From Lacrimispora amygdalina (GTDB taxonomy: Bacteria; Bacillota; Clostridia; Lachnospirales; Lachnospiraceae): DNA of 59,952 nt. The position numbers and the translations under genes were made by a program. Where the stretch lies: assembly GCF_003432035.1 (NCBI RefSeq), contig NZ_QOHO01000018.1, forward strand, positions 1 through 59,952, in the 5' to 3' direction. Positions 18,493 through 26,936 of the stretch are shown one piece after another. Positions within the stretch are counted from its first letter, which is position 1. Every line of letters begins with the position of its first letter. The notes below the pieces were generated by a model. That model made no database searches. It was given only the letters and a program-made list of their open reading frames with translations, and was not told the origin of the DNA.

Positions 18493-18849
18493 ATGAATAT
18501 CAGCAATATAGGAACTTTCCCACCTCAATACCCGGCCGGTGCAGAGGCAGGCCAAAAACCAGAGCCGGCCAGCACCAGTGATATTGAGCAGCAAATAAAA
18601 GAATTGGAAAAGGAAAAGGGGAAACTGGAAGACCAGCGGGATAAAGAAAGAAATCCTTTCGCATTACAGCAAAGCAGCAAATACAAAGATCTGGAAAAAA
18701 GAATTAAGGAATTGGATGGGCAGATTCAGCAGCTGAAAGGTGAGGCATCCTCCGCTCAGAAAAAATCAGATAACGGGAGCCAGGAGGCAGTCTCTGGCAG
18801 AGCCCCCTTTGACACCTATATTCCTGAAAACCAGGAATATAACGGTTAG
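18493..18849 (+). CDS. FlxA-like coiled-coil protein, 118 aa
   Basis: A soluble, highly charged protein. A flexible Pro/Ala/Gly-rich N-terminus (about residues 8-28) is followed by a coiled coil at about 30-85 (DIEQQIKELEKEKGKLEDQR, then SKYKDLEKRIKELDGQIQQL) and a disordered C-terminal tail. This layout resembles FlxA-like proteins. The ATG at 18493 has GGAGG 7 nt upstream, which is why the longer frame from 18433 was rejected. It stands alone between the two-component remnant and the trxB terminator. The function is unknown. Confidence 0.8.
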   Translation: MNISNIGTFPPQYPAGAEAGQKPEPASTSDIEQQIKELEKEKGKLEDQRDKERNPFALQQSSKYKDLEKRIKELDGQIQQLKGEASSAQKKSDNGSQEAVSGRAPFDTYIPENQEYNG

Positions 18850-18850
18850 T

Positions 18851-18896
18851 AAAATCCTCCGGTAAAGGTCATAAATTCCCTTATCGGAGGATTTTA
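18851..18896. terminator. Bidirectional terminator between the coiled-coil gene and trxB
   Basis: AAAATCCTCCG (18851-18861) and CGGAGGATTTT (18885-18895) are perfectly complementary, with A and T tracts on both sides. Confidence 0.85.
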
Positions 18897-18907
18897 ATAT
18901 TGTGAGT

Positions 18908-19831
18908 TTATTTACCGTATCGTGTCAGATAACGCTCTACGCTTGTAATTGCATTGGCTCCGTCTGAAACTGCAGTGGATACCTGTCTCAGCTGTTTGGT
19001 TCTTACATCACCTGCTGCAAAAATACCTGGAATATTGGTCTCGCAGTCTTCTCCTGCCTTAATATATCCATGATCCATCTCAACAAGGTTATCAAAGGCT
19101 TCGCTCTGGGGATTGATTCCCACTGCAATAAATACGCCGTCAACGGAAAGCTTGCTTGTTTCTTCTGTCTTGGAGTTTTTAATGGTCAGTGACTCTACCT
19201 GATCTCCTCCCTCAATCTCTTCGACTACCGTATCCCAGATGATTTCAACATTCTTCTGGTTAAATAACTGAGTCTGCAGTGTCTTTGCCCCCCTCAGTTC
19301 ATCTCTTCTGTGAATTAAGTACACCTTTTTGCACATTCTGGAAAGGAATATGGCGTCTTCAATTGCCACATCGCCTCCGCCTACAACGGCGGCTACCTTG
19401 TTACGGAAAAATGCTCCGTCGCAGGTTGCACAATAGGAAACACCCATTCCGGTCAGTTCCTTCTCTCCAACAACGCTGAGCTTCCGATACAGAGCGCCGG
19501 TTGCAATAATAACCGATTTTGTCACATAGGACTGTTCCTGGCCGACAACGGTGAATTCTCCGTCTGCTGCCTCGATCCGAAGTACCTCGTCTGTGACAAA
19601 CTCAGCTCCCAGCTTTTCTGCATGTTCCCGAAACTTCATACCTAAGTCAAATCCGTTAATTCCGGGAAGTCCCGGATAATTATCCACCTCGTAGGTATTG
19701 AGAATCTGGCCGCCGCTGGCGACTTCTTTTTCAATCACTACCATCTTAAGTTCTGCTCTTTTTCCATATACAGCAGCGGTAAGACCTGCCGGACCTGACC
19801 CAATGATCACAACGTCATAAATCTCATTCAT
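18908..19831 (-). CDS. trxB: Thioredoxin-disulfide reductase
   Basis: TrxB passes electrons from NADPH via FAD to thioredoxin. The 307-aa length is standard. The FAD-binding GSGPAG (residues 11-16), redox-active CATC (C134 and C137), NADPH-binding GGGDVAIEDA and the C-terminal GIFAAGDVR block are all intact. It is monocistronic, divergent from the SDR gene at 19981, and ends in a shared terminator. Its substrate could be a thioredoxin-like protein rather than thioredoxin itself, but the motif set is the standard one. Confidence 0.96.
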   Translation of the reverse strand: MNEIYDVVIIGSGPAGLTAAVYGKRAELKMVVIEKEVASGGQILNTYEVDNYPGLPGINGFDLGMKFREHAEKLGAEFVTDEVLRIEAADGEFTVVGQEQSYVTKSVIIATGALYRKLSVVGEKELTGMGVSYCATCDGAFFRNKVAAVVGGGDVAIEDAIFLSRMCKKVYLIHRRDELRGAKTLQTQLFNQKNVEIIWDTVVEEIEGGDQVESLTIKNSKTEETSKLSVDGVFIAVGINPQSEAFDNLVEMDHGYIKAGEDCETNIPGIFAAGDVRTKQLRQVSTAVSDGANAITSVERYLTRYGK

Positions 19832-19980
19832 TTTATCTACCTGCTTTCTTTAATTTGTAATACAGATTCTTTTGTCTTCATTATATCTCACCCGACTTTT
19901 TGTATGCAATGCCCTCGTTGCATTTTGATGCAGAATTTGTTAAAATAAAGGCATCATATACCGACAGAAAGGGTGGTTTT

Positions 19981-20712
19981 ATGTCTAGAAAAACAGTACT
20001 TGTAACCGGCGCTTCCCGCGGAATCGGAAAGGCCATTGCTGTCAAATTTGCAAAAAAAGGATACAATGTGGTCATTAACTGTCTTCATAATGAAGACCGC
20101 CTTTTGCAGACCAGGAAGGAACTGGAGTCTTATCAGATCTCCTGCCTCTCCTATATGGGTGACATGGGAGATATGAATAAGTGCCGGGAACTTTTTCAAA
20201 TGATTAAAAAACAGTTTGGTCCTCTGGATGTTCTTGTTAATAATGCAGGTATCTCCTACATCGGCCTCCTTCAGGATATGCCGGCAGAAGCCTGGGACCG
20301 TATCATTCGAACCAATTTAACATCTGTTTTTCACTGTTCAAAGCTGGCGATCCCCGGAATGCTGGAACGCAAACAGGGAAAGATCATAAACATCTCCTCT
20401 ATCTGGGGTGTCTCGGGTGCGTCCTGCGAAGTAGCCTATTCCGCCACCAAAGGCGGTATCAATGCATTCACCAAAGCTCTTGCCAAAGAACTGGCACCAA
20501 GTAATATCCAGGTCAATGCTGTAGCATGCGGTGCCATCGATACAGAGATGAATCAATTCCTAAGCGAAGATGAGTTAATCGCTCTAATCGATGATATTCC
20601 CGCCGGAAGGCTGGGTAAAGCGGAAGAAGTGGCAGATCTTGTCTTTCACCTGGGTTATAAAAACTCCTATCTAACCGGTCAGATTATCGGTCTTGACGGA
20701 GGTTTTATTTAA
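19981..20712 (+). CDS. SDR-family oxidoreductase, FabG-like (possibly EF-P 5-aminopentanone reductase)
   Basis: A 243-aa classical short-chain dehydrogenase: TGASRGIGKAIA (NADP-binding, residues 9-20), NNAG, SSI, YSATKGG with catalytic Tyr and Lys, and the ending LTGQIIGLDGGF. No fatty-acid synthesis genes are nearby, so FabG proper is doubtful; stand-alone proteins of this type include YmfI, which modifies elongation factor P. The ATG at 19981 follows AAAGGGTGG and begins the conserved region, so the longer frame from 19900 was dropped. Its last 42 bp overlap the convergent marR gene. Confidence 0.85.
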   Translation: MSRKTVLVTGASRGIGKAIAVKFAKKGYNVVINCLHNEDRLLQTRKELESYQISCLSYMGDMGDMNKCRELFQMIKKQFGPLDVLVNNAGISYIGLLQDMPAEAWDRIIRTNLTSVFHCSKLAIPGMLERKQGKIINISSIWGVSGASCEVAYSATKGGINAFTKALAKELAPSNIQVNAVACGAIDTEMNQFLSEDELIALIDDIPAGRLGKAEEVADLVFHLGYKNSYLTGQIIGLDGGFI

Positions 20713-21177
20713 TAAGCTTTCCACATTCTGATTCATGATTGATGCGGTGCGGTGAAGAATCTTAAGATCTTCTTCGGGAATTTCCCTGTGAAGTTCTTCC
20801 ACAAAGTCCTTCCTGCACCGCCTGATCCGTTCCACAATCTCAAGGCTTTTTTCTGTAAGCTTAAGACGGACCAGCCTCCGGTCATTCTTATCCCTGTCTG
20901 CTGTTATATATCCCTTCTCACAAAGAGAATCTACAGATCTAGCGATCAGACCCTTGGAGATATTTCTGTATTGCGCAATCTCCGAAGCACTTTTTAATCC
21001 CTCATTATTTGCCAGAAACATCATAACGACTATTTCATTGGGAGTAAAACCATATTCCGATACGGACTGGCTGCAAAGCTTCTGATATACCTTATCGATT
21101 TTTACAAAACATGCCAGACAGCACTCTTCTTCCTGTCTCATTCTTTCTCCCGGCATACTGGTAACAGACTCATTCAT
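20671..21177 (-). CDS. MarR-family transcriptional regulator
   Basis: A 168-aa winged-helix protein: the DNA-binding core SASEIAQYRNISKGLIARSV followed by LCEKGYITADRDKNDRRLVRLKLT, the hallmark MarR wing, then a dimerisation helix. The first 25 residues contain two cysteines (ECCLAC), which might sense oxidants. The 3' ends of this gene and the convergent SDR gene overlap by 42 bp. A perfect TTGACA-17-TATACT promoter and two perfect inverted repeats lie upstream, so autorepression is likely. Confidence 0.9.
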   Translation of the reverse strand: MNESVTSMPGERMRQEEECCLACFVKIDKVYQKLCSQSVSEYGFTPNEIVVMMFLANNEGLKSASEIAQYRNISKGLIARSVDSLCEKGYITADRDKNDRRLVRLKLTEKSLEIVERIRRCRKDFVEELHREIPEEDLKILHRTASIMNQNVESLLNKTSVKTDNLTG

Positions 21178-21224
21178 AACAACACCCTTACTAAATCATA
21201 TGAGAAAATTCCTGCGCTGTATAC

Positions 21225-21266
21225 TGGAACAGCTGTTCCAGCGCATTTAATAGTTCACTATTGAAC
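21225..21266. promoter_or_regulatory. Candidate MarR operators (two inverted repeats)
   Basis: TGGAACAGCTGTTCCA at 21225-21240 is a perfect 16-bp palindrome, and GTTCACTATTGAAC at 21253-21266 is a 5+4+5 inverted repeat. Both share GTTC/GAAC half-sites and lie between the promoter and the marR start, where a bound dimer would block transcription. Confidence 0.6.
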
Positions 21267-21279
21267 CGTTTACTTTTGA

Positions 21280-21308
21280 AGTATATCTCACATAGAAACA
21301 TCTGTCAA
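21280..21308 (-). promoter_or_regulatory. marR promoter, consensus sigma-A type
   Basis: Minus-strand TTGACA, a 17-nt spacer and TATACT. The predicted start lies about 10 bp before the GTTCACTATTGAAC inverted repeat. Confidence 0.85.
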
Positions 21309-21320
21309 CCCCGAACAAGA

Positions 21321-21351
21321 AAAAACCCGGAAAAAGATCTCTTTTTCCGGG
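21321..21351 (-). terminator. Intrinsic terminator of the SCIFF-secDF-tgt-yajC operon
   Basis: A perfect 11-bp stem CCCGGAAAAAG/CTTTTTCCGGG with an ATCT loop is followed on the minus strand by TTTTTT. It sits 10 bp past the yajC stop. Confidence 0.93.
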
Positions 21352-21360
21352 TAATGGTTT

Positions 21361-21657
21361 TTATGCTTCTGGCTTTTCAACCTGTACAATAGCTGATTTC
21401 TGCATTGGAATTCTGCAGTTTTTGTTGTTGCCGAATTCAACGATAACCGTATCATCAGTCATATCAATAATAACTCCATAAAATCCGCTGCTGGTTAATA
21501 CACTGTCACCGATTGCAATGCTGGCGAACATCTCCTGCTGTCTTTTTTTCTCTTTCTTCTGTGGTCTGATCGCAATAAAATACATAAAGCCAAAGATTAC
21601 TGCAATGTAAATTACCCAGAAACCCATGCCCATCGTACCGCCTGTTGCTAATAACAT
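21361..21657 (-). CDS. yajC: Preprotein translocase subunit YajC
   Basis: YajC is a small membrane protein associated with SecDF in the Sec translocon. The 98-aa protein has one transmembrane helix near residues 9-28 (MGFWVIYIAVIFGFMYFIAI), then the family block RPQKKEKKRQQEMFASIAIGD and a beta domain (VLTSSGFYGVI). It is the last gene of the tgt-secDF group and is followed at once by a terminator. Confidence 0.94.
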   Translation of the reverse strand: MLLATGGTMGMGFWVIYIAVIFGFMYFIAIRPQKKEKKRQQEMFASIAIGDSVLTSSGFYGVIIDMTDDTVIVEFGNNKNCRIPMQKSAIVQVEKPEA

Positions 21658-21711
21658 AACCGTTTCCTCCTTATATATCGATCTGCCGTCTGCCTGTCCT
21701 AAAAGAGGGCC

Positions 21712-22854
21712 TTATGCCCCGGATCCACCGGTCATCATGCCGGATAGCTTCCTCTCTTTATATTCTCCATAACGGTGATTCTCGATCGCTTCGCGAATCT
21801 CTTCCATCATTGTATTATAAAAATACAGATTATGCAAGACACATAATCTCATGCCCAGCATTTCTTTTGCTTTCAATAAATGCCTGATGTAAGCTCTGCT
21901 GTAGGAACGGCAGGCAGGGCACTGGCACCCTTCTTCAATCGGCTTATGATCCAGCTCGAATTTGGAATTAAATAGATTTAATTTTCCAAGGTTTGTATAA
22001 ACGTGACCGTGACGGCCGTTTCTTGACGGATAAACACAGTCAAAGAAATCCACGCCTCTGTCCACAGATTCTAAAATATTAGCCGGAGTGCCTACCCCCA
22101 TCAGATAAGTGGGCTTGTTTTCCGGAAGATAAGGCACCGTCTCATCAAGAATCCGGTACATCTCCGAATGGCTCTCTCCTACCGCAAGACCTCCAAGGGC
22201 ATATCCGTCAAGATCCATGGCAGATATGGTCTTCGCATGGGCGATCCTGATATCTTCAAAGGTTCCTCCCTGATTAATGCCAAAGAGAAGCTGATCTTTA
22301 TTAATGGTATCCGGGAGTTCATTAAGTCTTGCCATCTCAGTCCTGCACCGCTCCAGCCATCTGGTAGTACGGTCCACACTGTTCTGCATATATTCTCTGG
22401 TGGCGGGATGAGGCGGACATTCATCGAATGCCATTGCAATGGTAGAAGCTAAATTCGACTGAATCTGCATACTCTCCTCAGGTCCCATAAAGATCCTGTG
22501 TCCGTCAATGTGGGACTGGAAGTACACGCCTTCTTCCTTTATCTTTCTCAGACCAGTGAGAGAAAATACCTGAAATCCGCCGGAATCCGTAAGAATGGGG
22601 CGGTCCCAGTTCATAAACTGGTGAAGCCCGCCGAATTCCTTAATTAACCGGTCGCCTGTGCGCACATGAAGATGATAGGTATTGGACAGTTCCACCTGGG
22701 TTTTGATCTCCCTGAGATCATCCGTGGATACAGCCCCTTTAATCGCTCCTACCGTTCCCACATTCATAAACACCGGCGTCTGGATTGTGCCATGCACCGT
22801 AGTCACTTCCGCCCTCTTTGCACGGCCGTCTTTTGCAATGATTTTATAGTTCAT
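21712..22854 (-). CDS. tgt: tRNA-guanine (queuine) transglycosylase
   Basis: Tgt exchanges G34 of GUN-anticodon tRNAs for the queuosine precursor preQ1. The 380-aa length is typical. The active-site block LTDSGGFQVFSL, GGLAVGE, the nucleophile region DCVYPSRNGRHGH and the zinc site CQCPACRSYSRAYIRHL are intact. It follows secDF by 10 bp and precedes yajC, a conserved gene order. The C-terminal Gly/Ser-rich tail is unremarkable. Confidence 0.96.
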   Translation of the reverse strand: MNYKIIAKDGRAKRAEVTTVHGTIQTPVFMNVGTVGAIKGAVSTDDLREIKTQVELSNTYHLHVRTGDRLIKEFGGLHQFMNWDRPILTDSGGFQVFSLTGLRKIKEEGVYFQSHIDGHRIFMGPEESMQIQSNLASTIAMAFDECPPHPATREYMQNSVDRTTRWLERCRTEMARLNELPDTINKDQLLFGINQGGTFEDIRIAHAKTISAMDLDGYALGGLAVGESHSEMYRILDETVPYLPENKPTYLMGVGTPANILESVDRGVDFFDCVYPSRNGRHGHVYTNLGKLNLFNSKFELDHKPIEEGCQCPACRSYSRAYIRHLLKAKEMLGMRLCVLHNLYFYNTMMEEIREAIENHRYGEYKERKLSGMMTGGSGA

Positions 22855-22864
22855 TTACAATTCC

Positions 22865-25024
22865 TTACTTTGTTTTTTTGCTGTTTTTAGCAGTTACTTT
22901 TGCGGCTGAATTCTTCTTGTCCTTATTTACAGTCATGACATACCACAGAGATCCCGTGATGCAGACGGAAGAGTAAGTACCGCATACAATTCCCACCATG
23001 AGAGGAAGTGCAAACTCGCGAATGGAGGATACACCCATAATATACAGAACAAATACCATGATAAATGTGGTCAGAGAAGTATTAATACTTCTGGTAAATG
23101 TCTGGGTAATACTTAAGTTAACGATCTCAGAAAGTTCCATCTTAACCTGAGTCTTCAGATTTTCGCGGATACGGTCAAAAATAACAATGGTAGCATTAAT
23201 GGAATAACCCACAATCGTAAGCATACATGCGATAAACGTGGAGCCCACCGACCATTTTAAAATCGCATAGAAGGTAAGCACAACCAGCACATCATGAACC
23301 AGTGCCAGTACCGCACTGCCGGCAAAGCGGATGTCCTTAAACCGGAACCAGATATACAGAAGCATACAGATGGTAGCTATGATAACCGCCACAATTGCAT
23401 CCCGCTTCATTTCCTGGCTGATTGCTCCTGAAATGCTCTCTGCGGTAATCTTCTCTTCTTCCACGCCAAAGTGATCCACCATGGATTTATTCAGAGCTTC
23501 TCTCTCTGCTACAGTCAGTGTCCTTGTCTTAATAATAACCTCATTGGTACCTGCTACCTTCTGAGTCTGAACATCTGAATCTTTGGTTACTTCCTTCACA
23601 ACAGGAACCACCTCAGAAGATATTTTGTCCAAAGACAAATCTTCGTTAAATGTTACATTGGTGGAGGTACCGCCTTTAAATTCCATACTGTAATTTAAAA
23701 TATTTCCGGTCTGGGACTTATTCACGCCAAGCCATGCAAGTCCAAGAACAATCACCAGCAAAGATGCGCAGAACCAGATCATACGTTTTGAAACGAAATC
23801 AATGGGCTTTCTGTCCTTCTTAATTCCATACATCTTTTCCTTGTCAAAACCTAAATTAAACAGACTGTTTAAAACAAACTTGGTCACAAACAGCGCAGTT
23901 ATCATGGAAAGAACAATACCAATAGCCAGAGTAGAAGCAAAGCCCTTTACTGTACCGGAACCTCTCCAGAAAAGTACCGCTGCCGCAATCAGAGTGGTAA
24001 CGTTCCCATCTATGATGGCAGACAACGCTTTGTTAAAACCGGCCTGAATTGCCGATTTAACCGTTTTTCCATATCCGATCTCTTCCTTGATACGGGTAAA
24101 AATAATAACATTTGCATCCACCGCCATACCAATGGAAAGAATAATACCTGCAACTCCCGGAAGAGTCAGAGTCACCTCAAATGCTTCCAGCAGAATTAAG
24201 ATAACACCTACATAAATAGATAATGCTACTACTGCAGCGAATCCCGGAAGCAGATAAACCAGAATCATAAATACGGCTACAATTGCAAATCCAATCGCTC
24301 CTGCCTTTAAACTGGTAGTAATAGCTTCCTGTCCAAGCTTAGCACCCACTACATTGGAACGCAGTTCTTCCAGTTCCAGAGAAAGAGATCCAATGCGGAT
24401 AGTAGAAGCCAGAGTTTCCGCTTCTTCATAAGAGCTCATACCGCTGATCTGGCACTGTCCCTGGGTAATCGGTTCCTGAACCACTGGGTTTGAGTAGATC
24501 TTTCCATCATAAATAATCGCAATCCTCTTCCCTACATTAGCAGTCGTTGCATCGCCGAAGATCTTTTTTCCTTCATCTGTAAATGTCAAATCTACCATGT
24601 ATTCCTTGATGCCGTTATTCTCAGTAATAACAGGTTTCGCAGTTGATACCTGATTACCATTTAAAATAACTTTTCCAGCCTCATCTGTAAATGTCAGAGA
24701 GCCAGGTTTTCCAAGCTCTTCCAGAATTGCATTGGCATCAGATACGCCGGGGATATCAACATTAATACGGTTGTCCCCTTCCTGGTACACCTCTGCTTCT
24801 GTGCTGTAGTTCTGAACTCTCTGCTGCAGCTTGTAGATTGTGTCTTTCATATCCTCGGCACTTGGTTTTTCTTCCTTTGCCTGATAGGTAATGCTGACGC
24901 CCCCCGCCAGATCCAATCCAAGCTTAATGTCACCCATGGTGGTATAGCCGAAATAGCCGAACAATCCAACCATCGCCAGTGCAAAAATCAGCCCTAACAG
25001 GCCCTTGCCTTTGTTACTTTTCAT
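22865..25024 (-). CDS. secDF: Fused protein translocase subunits SecD and SecF
   Basis: SecDF uses proton motive force to pull exported proteins through the translocon. This 719-aa protein fuses SecD (to about residue 410) and SecF, each with six predicted transmembrane helices. In SecD, the DIKLGLDLAGGVSITYQ start and the GVAGIILSIGMAVDANVIIFTRIKEE block are visible. In SecF, MEFKGGTSTN and TIVGYSINATIVIFDRIREN are visible. Fusion is usual in Clostridia. It lies between the SCIFF maturase gene (61 bp upstream) and tgt. Confidence 0.96.
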   Translation of the reverse strand: MKSNKGKGLLGLIFALAMVGLFGYFGYTTMGDIKLGLDLAGGVSITYQAKEEKPSAEDMKDTIYKLQQRVQNYSTEAEVYQEGDNRINVDIPGVSDANAILEELGKPGSLTFTDEAGKVILNGNQVSTAKPVITENNGIKEYMVDLTFTDEGKKIFGDATTANVGKRIAIIYDGKIYSNPVVQEPITQGQCQISGMSSYEEAETLASTIRIGSLSLELEELRSNVVGAKLGQEAITTSLKAGAIGFAIVAVFMILVYLLPGFAAVVALSIYVGVILILLEAFEVTLTLPGVAGIILSIGMAVDANVIIFTRIKEEIGYGKTVKSAIQAGFNKALSAIIDGNVTTLIAAAVLFWRGSGTVKGFASTLAIGIVLSMITALFVTKFVLNSLFNLGFDKEKMYGIKKDRKPIDFVSKRMIWFCASLLVIVLGLAWLGVNKSQTGNILNYSMEFKGGTSTNVTFNEDLSLDKISSEVVPVVKEVTKDSDVQTQKVAGTNEVIIKTRTLTVAEREALNKSMVDHFGVEEEKITAESISGAISQEMKRDAIVAVIIATICMLLYIWFRFKDIRFAGSAVLALVHDVLVVLTFYAILKWSVGSTFIACMLTIVGYSINATIVIFDRIRENLKTQVKMELSEIVNLSITQTFTRSINTSLTTFIMVFVLYIMGVSSIREFALPLMVGIVCGTYSSVCITGSLWYVMTVNKDKKNSAAKVTAKNSKKTK

Positions 25025-25085
25025 GACTTTTCTCCTTCACTTTTGGAATAAACAAGCTTAAGTCTGAAAGCAAGTTCTTTCAGTC

Positions 25086-26480
25086 TTATTCTTCAGCCAG
25101 TGCTGCCTTAATCATGATTGCACACTCAATACGCTTCTTCTGCATCTCGCAGCCGATATCATACGCATCCGTAATGCTTCCATGAAAATTATAGGAGTTG
25201 GCTGCACAGCCTCCGCTGCAATAAAACCTTGCAAAGCAATCCCGGCATTTGTCTTTCGCATAAACATTGCAAAGCTTAAATTCATCGCGGATCTGTGTGT
25301 TTGTCACACCTGTATCTACATTGCCGAGAAGGAACTCTTCTTCCCCGACAAACTGGTGGCATGGATAGAAATCCCCCCAAGGGGTAACTGCCAGATACTC
25401 TGTCCCCGAACCGCAGCCTGATAGTCTCTTTGCTACACAGGGTCCCTGAGTCAGATCAATGTTAAAGTGGAAGAAATTAAATCCTTTTCCTTCCTTCTGT
25501 CTCTTAATATACTCAACAGCCAGCTTATCATACTCCTCTAAAATTGCCGGAATATCCTCCTGCCTGATGGAATAATCCTCATCTTCCTGAGCCACAACCG
25601 GTTCAATGGACATACTTTCAAAACCAAGATCAGCAAATTCCAGCACATCTTTGGAAAAATCCAGATTATTCCTGGTAAATGTTCCGCGGATATAATAATC
25701 CTTTGTCCCTCTCAGTTTAGCAAACTTCTGAAATTTAGGAACAATCAGTTCATAGCTCCCCTTACCATTACGGAACGGCCTCATCTGATCATTGACTTCC
25801 CTGCGTCCGTCAAGGCTCAGCACCACATTGCTCATTTCCCGGTTGCAGTATTCCATAATCTCATCATTCAAAAGAACGCCGTTGGTCGTCATGGTAAAAC
25901 GAAAGTTCTTATTATATTCTTTCTCTTTTGAGCGTCCGTATTCAACAAGCTGTTTAACAACGTCCCAATTCATCAAAGGTTCGCCGCCAAAAAAGTCCAC
26001 TTCCAGATTCTTCCGGTTCCCGGAATTAGCAATCAGAAAATCCAGCGCTTTCTTTCCAACCTCAAATGACATCAGCGCACGGCGTCCGTGATACTCCCCT
26101 TCTTCCGCAAAGCAATACTTACAGGCGAGGTTGCAGTCATGAGCAATATGTAAGCAAAGTGCCTTTACAACCGTTTTTCTCTTTTTAAAATCAACCACAT
26201 AATCATGGTAAATATCCCTCGTAAACAGTTCCCCTTCATTAATCAGAAACTGAATTTCTTCCAGAGCCTCCCTGACCTCAGCCTCTTCATAGGTCCCGGA
26301 AAGTTCCTCTAGCACTTTATCTTCCGCTTCTTTCGGAAGCGCTGCAGCCTCTTCCATATCCGGCACCAGTTCTGCCGCAATTTTCACAGCATCATACATA
26401 ACCGGATCGACCGAATGAACAGAACCGCTGTTGACATCCATAATAATATGGAAGCCATTATTAATATATTGATGGATCAC
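25086..26480 (-). CDS. Thioether cross-link-forming SCIFF peptide maturase (radical SAM/SPASM)
   Basis: This 464-aa radical SAM enzyme makes Cys-to-residue thioether cross-links in the SCIFF peptide encoded next to it. The SAM-binding cluster motif is CNLACKYC (C116, C120, C123). The C-terminal SPASM domain carries two more clusters (CGSGTEYLAVTPWGDFYPC, then CRDCFARFYCSGGC and a final GCEMQ). An N-terminal domain of about 100 aa with the RRE-like start MIHQYINNGFHIIMDVNSGS probably binds the leader. It follows the SCIFF gene by 126 bp and precedes secDF, the arrangement known across Clostridia. Confidence 0.94.
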   Translation of the reverse strand: MIHQYINNGFHIIMDVNSGSVHSVDPVMYDAVKIAAELVPDMEEAAALPKEAEDKVLEELSGTYEEAEVREALEEIQFLINEGELFTRDIYHDYVVDFKKRKTVVKALCLHIAHDCNLACKYCFAEEGEYHGRRALMSFEVGKKALDFLIANSGNRKNLEVDFFGGEPLMNWDVVKQLVEYGRSKEKEYNKNFRFTMTTNGVLLNDEIMEYCNREMSNVVLSLDGRREVNDQMRPFRNGKGSYELIVPKFQKFAKLRGTKDYYIRGTFTRNNLDFSKDVLEFADLGFESMSIEPVVAQEDEDYSIRQEDIPAILEEYDKLAVEYIKRQKEGKGFNFFHFNIDLTQGPCVAKRLSGCGSGTEYLAVTPWGDFYPCHQFVGEEEFLLGNVDTGVTNTQIRDEFKLCNVYAKDKCRDCFARFYCSGGCAANSYNFHGSITDAYDIGCEMQKKRIECAIMIKAALAEE

Positions 26481-26538
26481 CTGTATTCTCCTTAATTAAA
26501 ATTTAACCCGTAATCATTTTAGCAGACAAGCGAAGCAA

Positions 26539-26564
26539 CCCCTACCGTCTAACGACCGTAGGGG
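26539..26564 (-). promoter_or_regulatory. Hairpin between the SCIFF peptide gene and its maturase
   Basis: CCCCTAC (26539-26545) pairs with GTAGGGG (26558-26564) around a C-C mismatch and a GTC/GAC inner stem with a TAAC loop. No U-tract follows on the minus strand, so it is more likely an attenuator or RNA-stability element than a full terminator; it could set a high peptide-to-enzyme ratio. Confidence 0.55.
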
Positions 26565-26606
26565 CATATGCTTATCTGCCTTATGGCTGTTCTATACAGT
26601 TTTATA

Positions 26607-26753
26607 CTAACGATTGCTGTTCTCGCAGCTCTGGTTTCCTACTGTACAGGATGTTTTGCAAGCTGACTGGCAGGATGTCTGGCATTCACCGCAGCCGCCT
26701 TTTTTCATAGATTCTTTTAAAGTACTGGAACTTAATGTTTTCACGTGTTTCAT
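26607..26753 (-). CDS. SCIFF ribosomally synthesised peptide precursor (six cysteines)
   Basis: A 48-aa peptide with a lysine/serine leader (MKHVKTLSSSTLKESMKKGG) and six cysteines at 21, 24, 28, 32, 36 and 43, fitting the Six Cysteines In Forty-Five family. The conserved TCTVGNQSCE ending is present. It is the substrate of the radical SAM maturase next door. The ATG at 26753 follows a strong GGAGGTG, so the longer open frame from 26852 is rejected. A TTGCAC-17-TATAAT promoter lies about 40 bp upstream. The biological role of SCIFF is still unclear. Confidence 0.95.
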   Translation of the reverse strand: MKHVKTLSSSTLKESMKKGGCGECQTSCQSACKTSCTVGNQSCENSNR

Positions 26754-26789
26754 AAACTTACACCTCCTGTATTTGCCTAATTCTTTGAG

Positions 26790-26818
26790 ATTATACCACA
26801 TGTTTTTAACCAGTGCAA
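26790..26818 (-). promoter_or_regulatory. SCIFF operon promoter
   Basis: Minus-strand TTGCAC, a 17-nt spacer with TGTGG before TATAAT (extended -10). It would drive the SCIFF gene, its maturase and possibly secDF-tgt-yajC. Confidence 0.8.
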
Positions 26819-26936
26819 GATGAATTGCCCCCTCCGGCAGGTGCTCAAACATTTTTTTCTACCGCCAATATATTCGAATATCCTCCCTGATGGACGAATA
26901 TACTGAACCATAAGACAAGACATAAGGAGTAATAAC

